Shown in pieces: positions 30,193 through 40,197 of a stretch of DNA of 64,000 nt. Origin of the DNA: Streptococcus sp. CF8_St5-11 (lineage in GTDB: Bacteria > Bacillota > Bacilli > Lactobacillales > Streptococcaceae); assembly GCF_024295625.1 (NCBI RefSeq), contig NZ_JANCOJ010000003.1, positions 209,692 through 273,691 of the forward strand, given 5' to 3'. The stretch's first letter is position 1, and the number at the start of each line of letters is the position of its first letter. Made by a program: the position numbers and the translations under genes. The notes beneath the pieces were generated by a model that ran no database searches, was not told where the DNA came from, and worked only from the letters and a program-made list of their open reading frames with translations.

Positions 30193-31857
30193 GTGGCTAA
30201 TATTACTACAAGTTTATTTCAAGAAATGGTTCAAGCGGGGGCTACGCGCTTAAATAAACAAGCGGAATATGTAAACTCTTTGAACGTCTTTCCTGTACCA
30301 GACGGGGACACAGGAACCAATATGGGAATGACCATCGAAAATGGGGCCAAAGAAGTATCGGACCGTTCTGCTTCAACTGTTGGTGAAGCAGCAGGGATCT
30401 TCGCTAAAGGACTCTTGATGGGCGCGCGTGGGAACTCAGGAGTCATCACTTCTCAATTGTTCCGTGGATTTTCTCAAAGTGTCAAAGACAAAGAAGAATT
30501 GGATGGAGTAGCACTTGCAGCAGCCTTCCAGTCTGGTGTAGAAGTCGCTTATAAAGCCGTTATGAAACCGGTTGAAGGAACCATTTTGACGGTTTCTCGT
30601 GGGGCAGCCATCGGGGCCAAGAAAAAAGCAGAATCGACTAATGATGCGGTAGAAGTCATGCGTGCAGCTCTTGAAGGAGCTAAAACAGCTCTTGCTAAGA
30701 CTCCAGATATGTTGCCGGTCTTGAAAGAAGTTGGTGTGGTAGACTCTGGTGGTCAAGGTTTGGTCTTCATCTATGAAGGATTCTTGTCAGCCTTGACAGG
30801 AGAATTCATCGCTTCTGAAGAGTTCCAAGCAACACCTGCAACCATGTCAGAAATGATCAATGCAGAACACCACAAGTCAGTCGCTGGCCATGTCGCAACT
30901 GAAGACATCAAGTTTGGTTACTGTACAGAAATCATGGTCGCTTTGAAACAAGGTCCAACTTATGTCAAAGACTTCGATTACGATGAATTCCGTAACTATT
31001 TGAACAACCTTGGGGATTCCCTATTGGTGGTGAATGACGATGAGATTGTCAAAGTTCACGTCCATACAGAAGATCCAGGTCTTGTCATGCAAGAAGGTCT
31101 TAAATACGGAAGCTTGGTGAAGGTGAAAGTCGACAACATGCGCAACCAACACGAAGCGCAAGTTGAAAAAGAAGAGCGTCAAGCGAAGCCAGTTGAAGAA
31201 AAAGAATATGCCATCATCGCAGTAGTTGCTGGTGACGGATTGGCTGATATCTTTAAAGCGCAAGGAGTTGATTACATCATCTCTGGGGGTCAAACCATGA
31301 ACCCATCAACAGAAGACTTTGTCAAAGCGGTTGAAGAGTTGAATGCGCGCAACATCATTATCTTGCCAAACAACAAAAATATCTTGATGGCGGCTCAATC
31401 TGCAGCAGAAGTGATTGATCAACCTGCAGCAGTTGTTGAGACCAAGACTATCCCTCAAGGATTGACTAGTCTTCTTGCCTTTGATGAAAGCAAATCGATC
31501 GAAGAAAACTACGAACGCATGAGCGCTTCATTGGGTGATGTTGCGTCTGGTAGTGTAACGACAGCAGTTCGCGATACCACTATTGATGGGCTTGAAATCC
31601 ATGAAAATGATAATCTTGGAATGGTCGATGGCAAAATCGTTGTTTCAAATCCAGATATGATGGAAACCTTGGAAGAAACATTCGCTCATATGTTGGATGA
31701 AGACAGTGAAATTGTGACCATCTATGTCGGTGAAGACGGCAGTGAGGAGTTGGCAAATGAATTGGCCCAAGCCCTTGCTGAGAAGTATGAGGATGTAGAA
31801 GTGGAAATCCACCAAGGTGGCCAACCCGTCTACCCATACTTGTTTAGTGTAGAATAA
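30193..31857 (+). CDS. fakA: DAK2 domain protein, fatty acid kinase FakA-like
   Basis: 554 aa, full length, start codon GTG. N-terminal DhaL-type nucleotide-binding domain with NVFPVPDGDTGTNMGMT (about residues 28-45) and GARGNSGVITSQLFRG (about 78-93), a middle domain, and a C-terminal FakA domain. It phosphorylates fatty acids delivered by FakB proteins, feeding exogenous fatty acids into phospholipid synthesis, and influences virulence regulation in other cocci. FakB is not in the window. Immediately downstream of the Asp23-like gene. Confidence 0.93.
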   Translation: MANITTSLFQEMVQAGATRLNKQAEYVNSLNVFPVPDGDTGTNMGMTIENGAKEVSDRSASTVGEAAGIFAKGLLMGARGNSGVITSQLFRGFSQSVKDKEELDGVALAAAFQSGVEVAYKAVMKPVEGTILTVSRGAAIGAKKKAESTNDAVEVMRAALEGAKTALAKTPDMLPVLKEVGVVDSGGQGLVFIYEGFLSALTGEFIASEEFQATPATMSEMINAEHHKSVAGHVATEDIKFGYCTEIMVALKQGPTYVKDFDYDEFRNYLNNLGDSLLVVNDDEIVKVHVHTEDPGLVMQEGLKYGSLVKVKVDNMRNQHEAQVEKEERQAKPVEEKEYAIIAVVAGDGLADIFKAQGVDYIISGGQTMNPSTEDFVKAVEELNARNIIILPNNKNILMAAQSAAEVIDQPAAVVETKTIPQGLTSLLAFDESKSIEENYERMSASLGDVASGSVTTAVRDTTIDGLEIHENDNLGMVDGKIVVSNPDMMETLEETFAHMLDEDSEIVTIYVGEDGSEELANELAQALAEKYEDVEVEIHQGGQPVYPYLFSVE

Positions 31858-31865
31858 TTGAACAG

Positions 31866-31890
31866 AAGGTTCCTTTCGGAACCTTTTTTT
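31866..31890 (+). terminator. Intrinsic terminator of the fakA unit
   Basis: AAGGTTCC (31866-31873), loop TTTC, GGAACCTT (31878-31885), T-run. Confidence 0.92.
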
Positions 31891-32080
31891 GTATATAGAA
31901 AAACGAGGAGATTCCTATGAAATCGGCGTGATTCAGAGGGATTGAGACTGAAGTGAACCGTCCACTGAGGCTTTATTCGTGAGAAAAAGGAGTTTCTGCA
32001 AAAAGTCTCAAATTCATCAGTTTTTTATTCAAATGGAAGAGCTTGAAAAGAGGGGGAAATGGTTTGAGCAGTGGAGTTTT
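31891..32080 (+). other. Intergenic stretch without recognisable content
   Basis: About 190 nt. No ORF longer than a few codons, no repeat shared with the rest of the window, no tRNA. AGGAGATTCCTATG (near 31905) looks like a start site but reaches a stop after four codons. Confidence 0.6.
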
Positions 32081-32109
32081 TAGACAAGAAAGACGCGATA
32101 TGTTATACT
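32081..32109 (+). promoter_or_regulatory. Promoter of the lipoprotein gene
   Basis: TAGACA (32081-32086), 17-nt spacer, TATACT (32104-32109); ribosome site AAAGGAGAG before the ATG. Confidence 0.75.
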
Positions 32110-32140
32110 GGTATCAGTATGTGAAAGGAGAGTTATAAAA

Positions 32141-32695
32141 ATGAAGAAATTTTTTGTAACCCTTGGGCTAGCCATTTTGGTATTGACTGGTTGTTCGCAA
32201 TCCCAAACAAAGAAAACTACAACCGCTAGCTCATCTAGCAGTTCCACTGTTAAAAAAGAAGTAAAAAATGAAGAAAAAACCACAACCTTAGTAGGAGATA
32301 TCAATGGAACAAAACACCGGGATATCATCAAGTCTAAGGGAGATAAGGTTGAAAACCTTCGCATCGAAGTGACGGCCGATCTGCCCCAACAACTTGGGAC
32401 CATCGCAGCAGAAAAGTCACCTGAAGAGCTCACAGCAGCTATTCAAGCTTTGCTGGAGCAAAATGAAGACTATAAGAAACTAAAAACCGTTCCCGGTTTT
32501 AGTTTGGAATACACAGTCACACCAGAAAAGAAATTGCTCTCAACCAGTGTGATTGACCTCAACCAAATTGATGCCAAGTCTCTAGAAGAAATTTCTTACT
32601 TCAAAGATGCTGGTCTCAATGATTTGAAAAACATGAAGGCGGATGCCTTGGTGAAGGCCTTGAAATTGCATGGGATGAAAGAAGAAGGCCAGTAA
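32141..32695 (+). CDS. DUF1307 lipoprotein (YehR-like)
   Basis: 184 aa. Lipoprotein signal with lipobox LTGC (Cys at about residue 18), then a Ser/Thr/Lys-rich linker with two runs of serine (residues 28-37), then the globular domain (about 50-184; HRDIIKSKGDKVENLRIEVTADL), typical of the DUF1307 family of streptococcal surface lipoproteins. Function unknown; anchored to the outer face of the membrane. Own promoter and terminator. Confidence 0.88.
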   Translation: MKKFFVTLGLAILVLTGCSQSQTKKTTTASSSSSSTVKKEVKNEEKTTTLVGDINGTKHRDIIKSKGDKVENLRIEVTADLPQQLGTIAAEKSPEELTAAIQALLEQNEDYKKLKTVPGFSLEYTVTPEKKLLSTSVIDLNQIDAKSLEEISYFKDAGLNDLKNMKADALVKALKLHGMKEEGQ

Positions 32696-32701
32696 GAAGA
32701 G

Positions 32702-32733
32702 AAAAAGTCGAGTGAAGTTACTTGGCTTTTTTT
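32702..32733 (+). terminator. Intrinsic terminator of the lipoprotein gene
   Basis: AAAGTC.AGT (from 32704) pairs imperfectly with ACT..GGCTTT, followed by a T-run ending at 32733. Confidence 0.65.
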
Positions 32734-32799
32734 AGTGACATTTGTCATGTGAGCCAGTGACAAAATCATCTAGTGGCCTGTTATTCCTTTCGCTATAAT
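32734..32799 (+). promoter_or_regulatory. Promoter region of the ABC/two-component operon with repeated AGTGACA boxes
   Basis: AGTGACA occurs at 32734-32740 and 32756-32762, each followed after 4-5 nt by CAT; the first forms an inverted repeat TGACA..TGTCA. A TATAAT lies at 32794-32799 with no good -35, as is common for activator-dependent promoters. The boxes lie 22 nt apart (about two helical turns) and could be the binding sites of the response regulator encoded at 35922. Confidence 0.5.
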
Positions 32800-32827
32800 A
32801 AAGTCAGAAAGTAAGAGGTAAGGAAAA

Positions 32828-33019
32828 ATGAAACAATGGTTCTATAAAGTGTTTACGTTAACAGTGGTTGGGATGGTCGTCTATTTAATCTTTTCAAAGG
32901 ATGATAGTCTCTATTACCATTTCCCTTGGGAATTATTTGCTGGGATTGGCATCATGAGCTGGGCGGTCCAAGAAGGATTGAAAATGGTCAAGGCTGTTAA
33001 AAAGGAGATGGAGCAATGA
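32828..33019 (+). CDS. Small membrane protein, first gene of the ABC/two-component operon
   Basis: 63 aa with two hydrophobic stretches (about 5-22 and 33-50) and a basic C-terminus KMVKAVKKEMEQ. No recognised family. The ribosome site is weak (AAGGAAAA). Overlaps the next ORF by 4 nt (ATGA type), which supports both being real. Comparable small membrane ORFs accompany this kind of ABC/kinase operon in streptococci. Confidence 0.65.
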   Translation: MKQWFYKVFTLTVVGMVVYLIFSKDDSLYYHFPWELFAGIGIMSWAVQEGLKMVKAVKKEMEQ

Positions 33020-33213
33020 AAAAGAAACTTGAAATTGGATTGGTAGCTGTTTTGTGTTTGCTCCTTTGGGCAACTGAGATGGTGACGGGCTGGTTTTCTG
33101 CCCATTTTCCTAGCTGGTTTTTCCAAACGGTTTGGGGAGTGACCTTGGTCGTCTATGTCATCATTCCAGCTGGTCAGATTTGGTTGAAAGGAGAGTCTCA
33201 TGAGTGTCATTAG
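33016..33213 (+). CDS. Small membrane protein, second gene of the ABC/two-component operon
   Basis: 65 aa with two membrane segments (about 5-25 and 33-55). Ribosome site AAAGGAGATGGAGCA. It overlaps the ATPase gene by 14 nt, so all genes of this operon are translationally linked. No known domain; it could be an accessory or sensing subunit of the transporter. Confidence 0.68.
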   Translation: MKKKLEIGLVAVLCLLLWATEMVTGWFSAHFPSWFFQTVWGVTLVVYVIIPAGQIWLKGESHECH

Positions 33214-34117
33214 AGTAGAGAACTTGAACAAAAGTATCAAAGGAAAGTTGATCCTAGAAGATCTTTCTTTCAAAGTTGAGAGAGGGGATTGCTTGGCTTT
33301 TATTGGGCCAAACGGAGCTGGGAAAACAACCTTGATGGATTGCCTCCTAGGAGATAGGAAGGTAACTTCTGGAATCATTAAAATAGAAGGAAAAGCTCCT
33401 GGTCATCCTCAGTTAAAGGATAGTGTCTCTTATCTCCCTCAAGAGAATGCCATCGTGCAAAAGCTAACCGTGCAGGAACTGATCAGTTTCTTTCGCTCCA
33501 TTTATCCCAACCCTTTAACGGTCAATGACATCGATGATTTATTGCGTTTTACTCCAGAACAAAAGAAGCAATTAGCCAGTAAGCTGTCTGGTGGGCAAAA
33601 GCGTCTTTTATCCTTTGTGTTGACCTTGATTGGTCGTCCCAGTCTTCTGTTTCTGGATGAGCCAACGGCTGCCATGGATACGTCCACTCGCCAACGCTTT
33701 TGGGAGATCGTCGGGCATTTAAAGGACCAAGGTGTGACTATAGTCTATTCTTCCCATTATATCGAGGAAGTAGAGCATACAGCTGACCGGATCCTGGTCT
33801 TGCATCAGGGACGTTTGCTTCGGGATACGACGCCACTAGCTATGAGAAGTGAAGAGGTAGAAAAACATTTTACCCTGCCTTTGCGCTACCAAGCTCTAGT
33901 GGCAGGGATGGACGGAATTGGTCAAGTGACGGTCAAACCTGATGCCCTCCAAGTTGTGACAGGCGATGCCAATCGTTTGTGGACTCGATTGCAAGAAGAA
34001 GGCTGTTCGATCCAAGAGATCGAAGTGACCAATCGAAGTTTATTGGATTCTATTTTTGAAAATACAAAGGAAGTAGGTAGAGAAGATGAAACGCATGAAA
34101 GCTCTCGGCGTGGTTGA
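33200..34117 (+). CDS. ABC transporter ATP-binding protein (operon with two-component system)
   Basis: 305 aa. Walker A GPNGAGKTTLMDCL (about residues 38-51), signature KLSGGQKRLLSFVLTL (about 130), Walker B LLFLDEPTAAMD, H-loop IVYSSHYIEEVEH. NatA-like ATPase of an ABC-2 exporter, with a C-terminal extension after residue 210. The permease gene overlaps its end by 32 nt. In pneumococcus a similar ABC set lies beside two-component system 11; the present locus has the same order (ATPase, permease, kinase, regulator), a correspondence I infer from memory. Confidence 0.92.
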   Translation: MSVIRVENLNKSIKGKLILEDLSFKVERGDCLAFIGPNGAGKTTLMDCLLGDRKVTSGIIKIEGKAPGHPQLKDSVSYLPQENAIVQKLTVQELISFFRSIYPNPLTVNDIDDLLRFTPEQKKQLASKLSGGQKRLLSFVLTLIGRPSLLFLDEPTAAMDTSTRQRFWEIVGHLKDQGVTIVYSSHYIEEVEHTADRILVLHQGRLLRDTTPLAMRSEEVEKHFTLPLRYQALVAGMDGIGQVTVKPDALQVVTGDANRLWTRLQEEGCSIQEIEVTNRSLLDSIFENTKEVGREDETHESSRRG

Positions 34118-34826
34118 GTGGCATTTGACCAGACGCCAAGCCATTTATTATTTATTATCAATAGGGATGCCCACGGCTTTTTATCTCTTCTTTTCAGGGA
34201 TGTACCAGGATACACCAGGGGGACCCGCTCACTTTATGAGGGATTATCTCCTCTCCATGACGGCTTTTTCCATGATGTCTACGGCTCTATTTTCCTTTCC
34301 AACAGTTCTTGAAACTGATCGACTCAATAATTGGCAAAAAGTCTTGCGCCATACCCCGGTATCTATGGTAGAATATTATCTAATAAAGGTTGCGGGTCTC
34401 TTTGTAGACTTTCTCCTATCGATTGGGGTCGTCTTTACCGTGGGTCATGTGGTGCGGCATGTGAACATGTCTCTACAGGATTGGGTCTTAGCGGCCTTCC
34501 TTCTCATCCTAGGAAGTCTAGCTTTTGTAGCTATCGGTCTGGTCTTGACCTTGCTTCCTTCCAGTCAATTGATGTCGGTTGCGGGCAATCTCCTCTATAT
34601 GGGACTGGCTGTTATGGGTGGCCTATGGATGCCCATTAGTGTCTTTCCAGAATGGATGCAAGCCATCGGCAAATGCCTGCCAACCTATCAATTGATGGAA
34701 CTGATCAAGACCTTTTTGAATAAGGGGCAGGTCAATGGTTTTGCTAGTCTCTATTTAATCTTGTTTACCCTGGTCTTGTTTACCCTTGTCATCGTTTATC
34801 GTCGTCATTCAGAGGTTCGTTCATGA
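34086..34826 (+). CDS. ABC-2 type transporter permease
   Basis: 246 aa with six membrane segments; starts MKRMKALGVVEWHLTRRQAIYYLLS. LLYMGLAVMGGLWMPISVFPEWMQAIGKCLPTYQLMELIK (about 175-215) is the typical C-terminal half of ABC-2 permeases. It overlaps the ATPase gene by 32 nt; an internal ATG at 34095 is an alternative start. Its substrate may be the signal for the adjacent kinase, for example an antimicrobial compound (inference). Confidence 0.9.
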   Translation: MKRMKALGVVEWHLTRRQAIYYLLSIGMPTAFYLFFSGMYQDTPGGPAHFMRDYLLSMTAFSMMSTALFSFPTVLETDRLNNWQKVLRHTPVSMVEYYLIKVAGLFVDFLLSIGVVFTVGHVVRHVNMSLQDWVLAAFLLILGSLAFVAIGLVLTLLPSSQLMSVAGNLLYMGLAVMGGLWMPISVFPEWMQAIGKCLPTYQLMELIKTFLNKGQVNGFASLYLILFTLVLFTLVIVYRRHSEVRS

Positions 34827-35920
34827 TTGAAAAACTCAAACATATTCACCATATGTTTTACGTAGGCTTAATCTTTATGGCCTTTCCCTTTGCTTCTATT
34901 TTCTTGGGGCAGATTCCCTGGTGGCATTTCTTTTTAGCCATCTTCTTTATGATAAGCTATCTAGGAATCCTCATTACTGAAAATAAGAAACTGACCTGGC
35001 TTTTTTGGATTTATCTTCTACTTTATATTGCAGGAAATACCTTTTATGTTGGGACGGGCTTTTGTTGGTTTTACTATTATCTAAGCAATATTTTAGTTTA
35101 TTGTTTTAGAATCCACAATTTTCGCTCGCCCTTTCTTTGGACGGCCTTTGGATCACAACTGATCCTTTTGGGAGCCTTGTTATTTAATAGGGATATGAGA
35201 GAAAATGATTGGCTTTTTGTCCTGATCGTCTTTTTGTTTATCGCGATCATGACCTATAGTATGGTCCGGGCTGAGATGATGGAAGAGTTGAAAGCTGACC
35301 ATGCCAAGCAAAATGCCCAGATCAATCTCTTGCTGGCAGAAAACGAGCGCCATCGGATTGGCCGTGATCTGCATGACAGTCTAGGACACACCTTTGCCAT
35401 GCTCAGTGTCAAGGCGGACCTGGCTGATCAATTCTTAGCATTGGGCCAAGTTGAGAAGGCGCAGGAGCAGGTGCAAGAGATTCAAGCTATCAGTCAAGAG
35501 TCCATGCACCAAGTCCGAGAGATTGTGGAGAACTTGAAGCAGCGAACCCTGGCAAGAGAGCTAGAAACTGTCCAGCAAATGCTAGAAGTGGCCCAAGTCA
35601 AAGTGGAGATCCAAAACGATCTCGATACAGCCAGCATCTCGCCGATCCTAGAGTCTGCTCTGGCCATGGTGTCTCTGGAATTAGCCACTAATATGATCAA
35701 ACATGCCAAAGCAACACAAGCCTTTCTCTCTTATCGCTCCACCGAGACAGGTGTGGAAATGATCGCAGAAGACAATGGGATTGGCTTTGACAAAGTCTCC
35801 GATAAGGACCTGCACTCGATTCGCGAACGGATTGCCTTGTTGGGAGGAGAGCTGGAAATCAGTCATCAACACAAGCCGACCCGCATAGAAATACGGATCC
35901 CCTATCAAGAAAGGAAATAA
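34823..35920 (+). CDS. Sensor histidine kinase (DesK/HisKA_3 type)
   Basis: 365 aa. About five membrane segments in residues 10-150 with short loops, so sensing is probably within the membrane; then a coiled linker and the HisKA_3 domain with phospho-acceptor His184 in [16 protein letters not shown]; then the HATPase domain (N box [15 protein letters not shown] box DNGIGFDKV, about 290-320). It overlaps the permease gene by 4 nt and is followed 1 nt later by its response regulator. Likely senses envelope stress or the transporter's substrate. Confidence 0.94.
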   Translation: MIEKLKHIHHMFYVGLIFMAFPFASIFLGQIPWWHFFLAIFFMISYLGILITENKKLTWLFWIYLLLYIAGNTFYVGTGFCWFYYYLSNILVYCFRIHNFRSPFLWTAFGSQLILLGALLFNRDMRENDWLFVLIVFLFIAIMTYSMVRAEMMEELKADHAKQNAQINLLLAENERHRIGRDLHDSLGHTFAMLSVKADLADQFLALGQVEKAQEQVQEIQAISQESMHQVREIVENLKQRTLARELETVQQMLEVAQVKVEIQNDLDTASISPILESALAMVSLELATNMIKHAKATQAFLSYRSTETGVEMIAEDNGIGFDKVSDKDLHSIRERIALLGGELEISHQHKPTRIEIRIPYQERK

Positions 35921-35921
35921 G

Positions 35922-36521
35922 ATGCGCTTATTAGTTGCAGAAGACCAAAGTATGTTGCGCGATGCCCTCTGTCAGCTTTTGCTTTTGCAAGAGGATGTAG
36001 ACGAAGTCTTGCAGGCTGGAGACGGGCAAGAAGCTATTCGTTTACTCGAAACCCATCCAGTTGATATTGCTATCTTAGATATTGAGATGCCCATCAAAAC
36101 AGGGCTAGAAGTGTTAGAATGGGCCAAACGTCAACGACCCCAACTCAAGGTTGTCATCGTTACCACCTTTAAGCGGCCGGGCTACTTTGAGCGGGCCCTC
36201 AAGGCTGGTGTCGATGCCTATGTTCTAAAAGAACGTCGCATTACAGATTTGATGGCGACTCTTCATGCAGTTTTAGCAGGGCAAAAAGAATATTCACCAG
36301 AATTAATGGAAGGCATCTTGACCCATCCCAATCCTCTAAGCTCTCAGGAACAGGCGGTTTTAAAAGAAGTCGCAAAAGGGGCTTCTAACCAAGAAATTGC
36401 TGATCGCTTATTCCTCTCAAACGGGACCATCCGCAATTATATGTCAGCCATACTGACCAAGTTGGATGCGGAAAATCGGACGGAGGCAGCAAAGATCGCC
36501 CAAGAAAAGGGATGGTTATAA
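35922..36521 (+). CDS. Response regulator, NarL/LuxR type (DesR-like)
   Basis: 199 aa. Receiver domain (1-120) with acidic pocket E7-D8, phospho-acceptor D53 in [10 protein letters not shown] in VTTF and K in VLKE; LuxR-type HTH at about 133-195 ([43 protein letters not shown]). It partners the kinase one base upstream. Probable targets include its own operon through the AGTGACA boxes at 32734-32762 (inference). Confidence 0.95.
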   Translation: MRLLVAEDQSMLRDALCQLLLLQEDVDEVLQAGDGQEAIRLLETHPVDIAILDIEMPIKTGLEVLEWAKRQRPQLKVVIVTTFKRPGYFERALKAGVDAYVLKERRITDLMATLHAVLAGQKEYSPELMEGILTHPNPLSSQEQAVLKEVAKGASNQEIADRLFLSNGTIRNYMSAILTKLDAENRTEAAKIAQEKGWL

Positions 36522-36530
36522 GAAAGAAAA

Positions 36531-36711
36531 GAGAGTGGGACAGAAATCGGTAATTCGTTAGAATTCGATTTCGTCGTCCCACCTCCGCACAGTTGAGTAG
36601 GGCTGTAAAAGCTGATGAAATCAGCGTAGTAGAGCCCACTCAACCACTGCGTCTTGCTCGATAATCCAAAGACAATTGAGAGGCTAGGACTTTTGTCCCA
36701 GCCTCTTTTTT
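36531..36711 (+). repeat. Dispersed structured element, copy D (plus orientation)
   Basis: Almost identical to copy A over about 180 nt (GATAATCC for GACAATCC being one difference). It begins 10 nt after the response regulator gene and ends in GGCTAGGAC/GTCCCAGCC followed by TTTTTT, serving as that operon's terminator. Confidence 0.93.
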
Positions 36712-36763
36712 GATTGGATTTGTCATTGTTTTAGGAGAGCTCTCATTATTCGGATTTGGATAG

Positions 36764-36778
36764 AAAATTCAGAAAATT
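36764..36778 (+). promoter_or_regulatory. CodY box upstream of ilvB
   Basis: AAAATTCAGAAAATT differs from the CodY consensus AATTTTCWGAAAATT at two positions and ends 12 nt before the -35 box. CodY, charged with branched-chain amino acids, would repress the ilv genes. Confidence 0.7.
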
Positions 36779-36790
36779 TACTATTTTTCC

Positions 36791-36818
36791 TTGAAATATT
36801 TCCTAAAAATGGTATGAT
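36791..36818 (+). promoter_or_regulatory. Promoter of the ilv operon
   Basis: TTGAAA (36791-36796), 16-nt spacer, TATGAT (36813-36818) preceded by TGG (extended -10). The leader to the ATG is about 38 nt, too short for a T-box or leader peptide attenuator. Confidence 0.75.
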
Positions 36819-36862
36819 AGTAGCATGCTAATTTGATATACAAAGTACTGGAAAGGAGAGAC

Positions 36863-38563
36863 ATGGAGAAAATTACCTTAGAAACTGCAAAAACCGGTTC
36901 AGAGCTCGTTCTTGAAACCCTGCGTGATTTGGGCATTGACACGATTTTTGGTTATCCTGGTGGAGCGGTTTTGCCTTTATACGATGCCATCTATAGCTTT
37001 GAGGGTATCCAGCATATCTTGGGTCGTCATGAACAAGGATGCTTGCATGAGGCTGAAGGCTACGCCAAATCAACTGGAAAGCTGGGTGTCGCAGTCGTCA
37101 CTAGTGGACCGGGGGCTACAAATGCCATTACAGGGATTGCAGATGCCATGAGCGATAGCGTTCCCCTATTAGTCTTCACTGGTCAAGTCAATCGTGCTGG
37201 GATCGGGAAAGACGCCTTTCAAGAAGCGGATATTGTGGGAATTACCATGCCCATTACCAAGTACAACTATCAAGTACGTGAGACGGCAGATCTTCCGCGA
37301 ATTATCACAGAAGCTGTCCATATTGCGACGACTGGCCGTCCTGGTCCGGTGGTGATTGACTTACCGAAAGACGTCTCTGCTTTAGAGACAGATTTTATCT
37401 ATGAACCAAGTGTGAAGCTTCCAAGCTACCAGCCTACCATTGAACCCAATGAATTGCAGATCAAAAAGATTTTGAAGCAATTGAGTAAGGCTAAAAAACC
37501 AGTTCTTCTTGCTGGTGGTGGAGTAAGTTACGCTGGAGCTGCAAAAGAGTTGATTGCTCTAGCAGAGCGCTATCAGATTCCAGTAGTGACCAGTCTGTTA
37601 GGTCAAGGAACGATTGCGACCAGTCATCCTCTTTTCCTAGGGATGGGAGGGATGCATGGATCCTTCGCGGCCAATATCGCTATGACAGAGACGGATTTCA
37701 TGATCAGTGTTGGTTGTCGATTTGACGACCGTTTGACAGGGAATCCAAAGACTTTCGCTAAAAATGCTAAGGTTGCCCATATCGACATTGATCCTGCAGA
37801 GATTGGTAAGATCATTGCTGTCGACATTCCTGTGGTTGGCGATGCAAAGAAAGCCTTGCAACAATTGCTAGCAGAGCCAACGGTTCATAACAACACAGAA
37901 AAATGGATCGAAAAGGTGACCCAAGATAAGAACCGGGTTCGTTCATACGACAAGAAAGAACGGGTTGTGCAACCACAAGCTGTGATCGAACGCATCGGAG
38001 AGTTGACCAAGGGGGACGCTATTGTCGTCACAGACGTTGGACAACACCAAATGTGGGCAGCTCAATACTATCCTTACCAAAATGAGCGCCAATTGGTAAC
38101 ATCTGGTGGTCTAGGAACGATGGGATTCGGTGTTCCTGCAGCTATCGGAGCGAAAATTGCCAATCCAGATAAAGAAGTTGTTCTCTTTGTCGGAGATGGT
38201 GGTTTCCAAATGACCAACCAAGAATTGGCGATCTTAAATATTTATAAGGTTCCGATCAAGGTCGTTATGCTCAATAACCACTCGCTTGGGATGGTCCGTC
38301 AATGGCAAGAAGCCTTCTATGATGGTCGGACGTCAGAGTCAGTCTTTGATAGCCTTCCGGATTTCCAATTGATGGCGCAAGCTTACGGGATCAAGAATTA
38401 TAAATTTGATAATCCTGAAACTCTTGAGAAGGATTTGGAAGTCATCACAGAAGATGTACCAATGTTCATCGAAGTAGACATTTCTCGGAAAGAGCATGTC
38501 TTGCCGATGGTACCAGCTGGTAAGAGTAATCATGAGATGTTGGGGGTGAAGTTTAATGCGTAG
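36863..38563 (+). CDS. ilvB: Acetolactate synthase large subunit
   Basis: 566 aa, full length. N-terminal ThDP domain with catalytic Glu in LGRHEQGCLHEAEGYAKSTG (about 45-65), central FAD-type domain, C-terminal ThDP-binding motif GDGGFQMTNQELAILNIYKVPIKVVMLNN (about 440-468). It condenses two pyruvates, or pyruvate with 2-oxobutyrate, the first step to valine/leucine and isoleucine. The ATG at 36863 follows AAAGGAG; a longer in-frame reading from 36833 includes the ribosome site. It overlaps ilvN by 8 nt. Under probable CodY control. Confidence 0.98.
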   Translation: MEKITLETAKTGSELVLETLRDLGIDTIFGYPGGAVLPLYDAIYSFEGIQHILGRHEQGCLHEAEGYAKSTGKLGVAVVTSGPGATNAITGIADAMSDSVPLLVFTGQVNRAGIGKDAFQEADIVGITMPITKYNYQVRETADLPRIITEAVHIATTGRPGPVVIDLPKDVSALETDFIYEPSVKLPSYQPTIEPNELQIKKILKQLSKAKKPVLLAGGGVSYAGAAKELIALAERYQIPVVTSLLGQGTIATSHPLFLGMGGMHGSFAANIAMTETDFMISVGCRFDDRLTGNPKTFAKNAKVAHIDIDPAEIGKIIAVDIPVVGDAKKALQQLLAEPTVHNNTEKWIEKVTQDKNRVRSYDKKERVVQPQAVIERIGELTKGDAIVVTDVGQHQMWAAQYYPYQNERQLVTSGGLGTMGFGVPAAIGAKIANPDKEVVLFVGDGGFQMTNQELAILNIYKVPIKVVMLNNHSLGMVRQWQEAFYDGRTSESVFDSLPDFQLMAQAYGIKNYKFDNPETLEKDLEVITEDVPMFIEVDISRKEHVLPMVPAGKSNHEMLGVKFNA

Positions 38564-39032
38564 AATGTTAACAGCCAAACTTCAAAACCGATCAGGTGTT
38601 CTGAACCGCTTTACTGGAGTCTTGTCGAGACGTCAAGTCAATATCGAAAGTATCTCTGTTGGCGCAACAGAAAACCCTAATGTATCGCGGATTACCATTA
38701 TCATTGATGTTGCTTCGCATGATGAAGTAGAGCAAATCATCAAACAGCTCAACCGCCAAGTGGATGTGATCCGTGTCCGGGATATCACTGATAAACCACA
38801 CTTGGAGCGCGAAGTGATCCTGGTGAAAGTTTCTGCACCTGCTGAGAAGCGGGCGGAAATCTTGGCCATTATTCAACCTTTCCGTGCGACCGTGGTCGAT
38901 GTAGCCCCAAGCTCTATCACCGTTCAAATGACGGGAAATGCAGAAAAGAGCGAAGCCCTCATTCGTGTTATTCGACCTTATGGGATTAAAAACATTGCCC
39001 GCACCGGTGCAACCGGTTTTACTCGAGATTAA
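38556..39032 (+). CDS. ilvN: Acetolactate synthase small (regulatory) subunit
   Basis: 158 aa. N-terminal ACT domain (MLTAKLQNRSGVLNRFTGVLSRRQVNIESISVG, about 3-35), which carries valine feedback sensitivity and activates the large subunit; C-terminal domain after residue 80. Starts 8 nt inside the end of ilvB (translational coupling), after GGGGGTGAAG. Partner of IlvB in a heteromeric complex. Confidence 0.97.
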   Translation: MRRMLTAKLQNRSGVLNRFTGVLSRRQVNIESISVGATENPNVSRITIIIDVASHDEVEQIIKQLNRQVDVIRVRDITDKPHLEREVILVKVSAPAEKRAEILAIIQPFRATVVDVAPSSITVQMTGNAEKSEALIRVIRPYGIKNIARTGATGFTRD

Positions 39033-39077
39033 TTCTCGACTGAAAATTGTTATCCTCGCCTTAAAAAGGCAAATTAA

Positions 39078-40121
<1,044 letters not shown>

Positions 40122-40137
40122 TTGTCTGTAGAAGACT

Positions 40138-40169
40138 AAGCAAGTTGGGACACCCTGGCTTGCTTTTTT
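40138..40169 (+). terminator. Terminator between ilvC and ilvA
   Basis: AAGCAAG (40138-40144) pairs with CTTGCTT (40159-40165), with G.U-containing inner pairs, followed by TTTT. Confidence 0.75.
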
Positions 40170-40197
40170 CATCAAAACACAGCAACAGAGGTATGAA

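Noticed and set aside
31905..31935. Possible gene start (AGGAGATTCCTATG) after fakA
   Set aside because: The frame closes after a few codons, and no remnant of a longer protein is seen in the following 190 nt.
36820..36862. T-box or leader-peptide attenuator before ilvB
   Set aside because: The leader is only about 38 nt and has no hairpin plus T-run; a CodY box accounts for regulation better.
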